Positions 6,161 to 8,538 of a DNA stretch of 8,538 nt are shown in pieces. The number at the start of each line of letters is the position of its first letter. The first letter of the stretch is position 1. The translations under genes were made by a program, and so were the position numbers. The notes beneath the pieces were generated by a model, which ran no database searches, was not told the origin of the DNA, and worked only from the letters and a program-made list of their open reading frames with translations. The DNA comes from CAYRFQ01 sp964423615 (GTDB lineage: Bacteria > Planctomycetota > Planctomycetia > Gemmatales > Gemmataceae), in NCBI GenBank assembly GCA_964423615.1, contig CAYRFQ010000174.1, positions 1-8,538 on the forward strand, read 5' to 3'.

Positions 6161-7035
6161 GTGAGAACGTCCTCAAACTGGGCATCCCTGCCGGTAGCCT
6201 CCAAGAAGCGACCGGAGAACTGTTTCGAAAGGCTGGCTATAAGATTACGTTCTCGAGCCGGAGTTATTATCCGAGCATCGACGACCCGGAGATCGAATGC
6301 ACCCTCATCCGGGCTCAGGAAATGCCTCGGTATGTCGAAAACGGCGCACTCGATTGTGGGCTCACCGGTTACGATTGGATTCTCGAGAACGGCGTGGATG
6401 TGAAGGAACTCGCCGAGTTAGTCTTCAGCAAAGTCAGCCGACGGCCCGTGCGGTGGGTCCTGGCCGTGCCAAATGACTCGTCGATCCAAGGCGTGAAAGA
6501 CCTCGAAGGCAAACACATCGCCACCGAGGTCGTCCAACTGACGAGGAAATGGTTGGCCGAACATGGTGTCAGCGCGTTCGTGGAGTTTAGCTGGGGAGCC
6601 ACCGAAGTCAAGCCTCCGAATCTCGCCGACGCCATCGTCGAAGTCACCGAGACGGGCAACTCCCTCAGGGCCAACAACCTGCGGATCGTCGAAGAACTCC
6701 TCAAGAGCACAACTCGGTTTATCGCCAACAAGGTGTCGTACCGGGACCCGTGGAAGCGAGACAAGATTGACGACATCGTTCTGATGCTTGAAGGAGCGAT
6801 GGCTGCTGAAGGCAAGGTTGGGTTGATGATGAACGTCAAGCAAGAGGATCTGGCCAAGATCCTCGATGTGCTACCGGCCTTGCAAAACCCAACTGTTTCG
6901 AATCTCTCCTCGGGCGGCTGGCACGCCATCAACACGATCCTGCCAGAAGATACTGTCCGGCACATTATTCCCCAGCTCAAGCAAGCTGGAGCGTGCGGGA
7001 TCGTGGAGTATCCCATTAACAAGATTATTGATTGA
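6157..7035 (+). CDS. hisG: ATP phosphoribosyltransferase, long form
   Basis: HisG condenses ATP and PRPP to phosphoribosyl-ATP, the first and feedback-controlled step of histidine biosynthesis. At 292 residues it is the long form, with a two-lobe catalytic core (about 1-215) and a C-terminal ACT-like regulatory domain (about 217-292) that in this family binds histidine. It should therefore not need HisZ. Landmarks: LKLGIPAGSL at 7-15, DCGLTGYDW at 66-74, and the PRPP-binding loop EVTETGNSLRANNL at 162-175. The C-terminal SGGWHAINTILPED at 252-265 is typical of the regulatory domain. It starts with ATG inside the hisI stop (ATGA overlap). No other his gene follows; the next gene is convergent, so the rest of the pathway lies elsewhere. 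Confidence 0.96.
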   Translation: MSENVLKLGIPAGSLQEATGELFRKAGYKITFSSRSYYPSIDDPEIECTLIRAQEMPRYVENGALDCGLTGYDWILENGVDVKELAELVFSKVSRRPVRWVLAVPNDSSIQGVKDLEGKHIATEVVQLTRKWLAEHGVSAFVEFSWGATEVKPPNLADAIVEVTETGNSLRANNLRIVEELLKSTTRFIANKVSYRDPWKRDKIDDIVLMLEGAMAAEGKVGLMMNVKQEDLAKILDVLPALQNPTVSNLSSGGWHAINTILPEDTVRHIIPQLKQAGACGIVEYPINKIID

Positions 7036-7114
7036 GAACGTTCAAGCGTCTTGATGGGTCCGGCACGCTACAGCTGGGGAGCAATCTCTTCAGTTCTGGC
7101 GTGCTATGCGGGTT

Positions 7115-7147
7115 TTGGGTCCTGCCCAACGAACTTAGTGGACCCAA
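7115..7147. terminator. Hairpin between convergent hisG and oxidoreductase genes
   Basis: TTGGGTCC at 7115-7122 is a perfect 8-bp complement of GGACCCAA at 7140-7147, with a 17-nt loop. It sits in the 118-bp gap between the two stop codons, near the oxidoreductase end. Neither strand has a U tract after the stem, so an intrinsic terminator is only a possibility. A weaker GCACGC/GCGTGC pair lies upstream in the same gap. Confidence 0.35.
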
Positions 7148-7153
7148 GCTGCC

Positions 7154-8149
7154 TCACACCTCCACAACAACCTTTCCAATCAACTGCCCGGCACTACCGA
7201 GCGTATTTTCTTCCAGGAACTTGTGAGACTGAGCCGCTTCCTCGAGCGGGAACGTCCGACCAACCGGGATACGCAACTTGCCGTTGCTGGCCCATTTGTT
7301 GATGTCATCGGCACATTCCCGTTGCTCGTCCTGTGTGAACTTGAACATCGCAAATCCAAACAACGACAACCCTTTCACGTAGAACGGCCCAACGGGGAAC
7401 GTCGGCTCAGCGGTCCTTCCCGCCATGATGACCATTCGGCCTCGATCACGCAGGAGCCCGACCGTCCGCATGAAGTTGGGCTCCCTTTGGGTTTCGTACC
7501 AGACGTGAACGCCTTCACCGTCGGTGAAATTCCGGATGGCTTCGTCGACATCGTCGGACTTATAGTTGATGACGAGGTCGCAACCCCAGGCCTTGCACAA
7601 TTCGACTTTCTCGTCCGTTCCAACAGTGGCAATCGTTTTCGCACCAATTGCTTTGGCCATCTGCACGACCATCGAACCAACGCCACCGGTGCCGCCATTC
7701 ACAAAAAGCGTTTCGCCAGCTTGGAGTTTCGCACAATGGAACAAACCGAGATGGGCTGTGATTCCGACCAGGGACGTGGCCGCAGCGTCCTTGTCGGAGA
7801 CGGATTCCGGAGTCCGATAGAGCCAACCTTCCTCAACGCAGGCATACTCGGCCATCGTTCCTTGGCGTCCGAGCAATCCTTGATTACTGCCCCAGACTCG
7901 GTCACCGACTAGGAACCGTGAAACTTCCGGCCCGACGGCTTCGACTGTTCCGGCAAGATCGCACCCGGGAACGAATGGCTTGGGCAACTCCATGGCAATG
8001 GTGCCACTTCGGATGTACAAGTCCACCGGGTTGAGAGCCGAGACGGCCACTTTCACCAACACTTCTTTGGCCTTGGGAGCAGGCGTGGGCAATTCCCCGA
8101 CTTGAATTTGATCGGCGGGACATGGTTGCTCGATGAATGCTGCTCGCAT
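7154..8149 (-). CDS. Zinc-free quinone-oxidoreductase-like MDR protein
   Basis: This 331-residue protein belongs to the medium-chain dehydrogenase/reductase superfamily, on the quinone oxidoreductase (zeta-crystallin-like) branch. Such enzymes reduce quinones or activated double bonds with NAD(P)H. The GroES-like N-terminal domain has ALNPVDLYIRSG (38-49) and PGCDLAGTVEAVG (61-73). The zinc-ligand cysteine of alcohol dehydrogenases is absent, and Asn occupies the ALNPVD segment, as in zinc-free members. The Rossmann domain has the nucleotide-binding NGGTGGVGSMVVQMAKAIGA (151-170). The segment VHVWYETQREPNFMRTVG (214-231) replaces the usual DVVLDPVGG-like strand and may mark a subfamily. The ATG at 8149 has GGAG at 8159-8162, nine bases upstream. 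It is probably a single-gene unit. The exact substrate is not predictable. Confidence 0.9.
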   Translation of the reverse strand: MRAAFIEQPCPADQIQVGELPTPAPKAKEVLVKVAVSALNPVDLYIRSGTIAMELPKPFVPGCDLAGTVEAVGPEVSRFLVGDRVWGSNQGLLGRQGTMAEYACVEEGWLYRTPESVSDKDAAATSLVGITAHLGLFHCAKLQAGETLFVNGGTGGVGSMVVQMAKAIGAKTIATVGTDEKVELCKAWGCDLVINYKSDDVDEAIRNFTDGEGVHVWYETQREPNFMRTVGLLRDRGRMVIMAGRTAEPTFPVGPFYVKGLSLFGFAMFKFTQDEQRECADDINKWASNGKLRIPVGRTFPLEEAAQSHKFLEENTLGSAGQLIGKVVVEV

Positions 8150-8319
8150 GAATTCCGTCTCCGTGGTGAGTGAGTTGTTGCTCGCCCGAATAGCATCGAA
8201 CTATTGAAAACTACTAGGACTCATTGGCCACGTAGTTCTCAATAATTCTATAAACTCCCTTGGCGATCAGCGAACAGGTTCCGCTCCTTCGTTCCAAGGC
8301 TATTGATGACCACCAGGGA

Positions 8320-8538
8320 CTAAAACCCAACGACACCAACGCCGCCAATACCACCGATGCCTCCAATTTGACCACCAATGCCTCCGATGCCACCGATTTG
8401 ACCTCCGAAGCCACCAACGCCTCCGATGCCTCCGATGCCTCCAATCTGACCACCAATGCCACCAATCCAACAAAAGCAAACAAAATGACCACAAATGCCT
8501 CAAATAAAACAGAAAAAAACAAAATAGACTAAGAGGGC
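8320..8538 (-). pseudogene. Ile-Gly-Gly repeat protein tail, interrupted by an in-frame TGA
   Basis: Read on the minus strand from the window edge, the frame gives ALLVYFVFFCFI, a TGA at 8500-8502, then GICGHFVCFCW, followed by about 38 residues of IGG-type repeats with Gln, Val and Phe variants (IGGQIGGIGGIGGVGGFGG and so on), ending VGVVGF and TAG at 8320-8322. Gly-rich tails ending in Gly-Phe fit planctomycete exported or structural proteins, but I cannot name a family. Repeat units differ mostly at codon third positions (GGT/GGC/GGA, ATT/ATC, CAA/CAG), so this frame was under protein-level selection. Upstream of about 8466 the units change at first and second positions, mostly to T, and one GGA appears as TGA. 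Either the gene is broken, or the sequence near 8466-8538 contains errors. The 5' end lies outside the window. Confidence 0.5.
8354..8460. repeat. 29-nt direct repeat within the Gly-rich coding array
   Basis: Positions 8354-8382 and 8432-8460 match at 28 of 29 bases (CCGATGCCTCCAAT, then T or C, then TGACCACCAATGCC). The period is 78 bp, or 26 codons. Shorter GCCTCCGAT and GCCACC units fill the space between them. A degraded third relative lies near 8485-8510, where plus-strand C positions are often A. Confidence 0.8.

Noticed and set aside
8260..8532. 90-residue plus-strand Asn/Thr/Ala/Ser/Asp-rich protein
   Set aside because: It has a TTG start and no ribosome binding site. Base differences between repeat units are silent in the opposite-strand Gly frame, so this looks like a mirror of that coding sequence.

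Overview
The window reads as ordinary chromosome from a planctomycete, probably near the Gemmatales. This placement is an inference. It rests on an exported WD40-repeat protein, an Ile-Gly-Gly repeat protein ending in Gly-Phe, a lipoprotein with a long disordered linker, a zinc-ribbon membrane protein beside an ATP-grasp protein, moderate GC content and mixed Shine-Dalgarno use. No rRNA, tRNA, transposase, integrase, phage gene or CRISPR array was seen.

Layout. Positions 1-368 (minus) hold the signal peptide and first two repeats of a WD40 protein that runs off the left edge. Positions 369-724 are non-coding and carry a perfect 26-bp inverted repeat with a third copy nearby. Positions 725-2750 (minus) are a two-gene unit: a zinc-ribbon/transmembrane/PH-like protein, then an ATP-grasp protein 13 bp downstream. 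A 447-bp gap (2751-3197) separates this unit from a divergent lipoprotein gene (3198-4535, plus). That gene converges on a GNAT acetyltransferase gene (4561-5016, minus), with a hairpin spanning both stop codons. A 153-bp divergent region with a 22-nt direct repeat leads into apt, hisI and hisG (5170-7035, plus). A hairpin then separates hisG from a convergent quinone-oxidoreductase-like gene (7154-8149, minus). The right edge (8320-8538, minus) holds the Gly-rich tail of a further gene, interrupted by an in-frame TGA.

How the genes work together. The clearest pathway is apt-hisI-hisG. Apt and HisG both consume PRPP. HisG and HisI catalyse steps 1 and 3 of histidine biosynthesis; step 2 (HisE) is neither fused to HisI nor encoded here. 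The ATP-grasp protein and the zinc-ribbon membrane protein are probably co-expressed, but their substrate and role are unknown.

No clear new multi-gene system is visible. The points most worth a second look are the zinc-ribbon/ATP-grasp pair, the three-copy repeat with two possible pairings before the WD40 gene, the direct repeats upstream of apt, and the T-biased decay of the Gly-repeat reading frame at the right edge. Both edges fall inside repetitive coding DNA, which would fit a repeat-bounded assembly contig.
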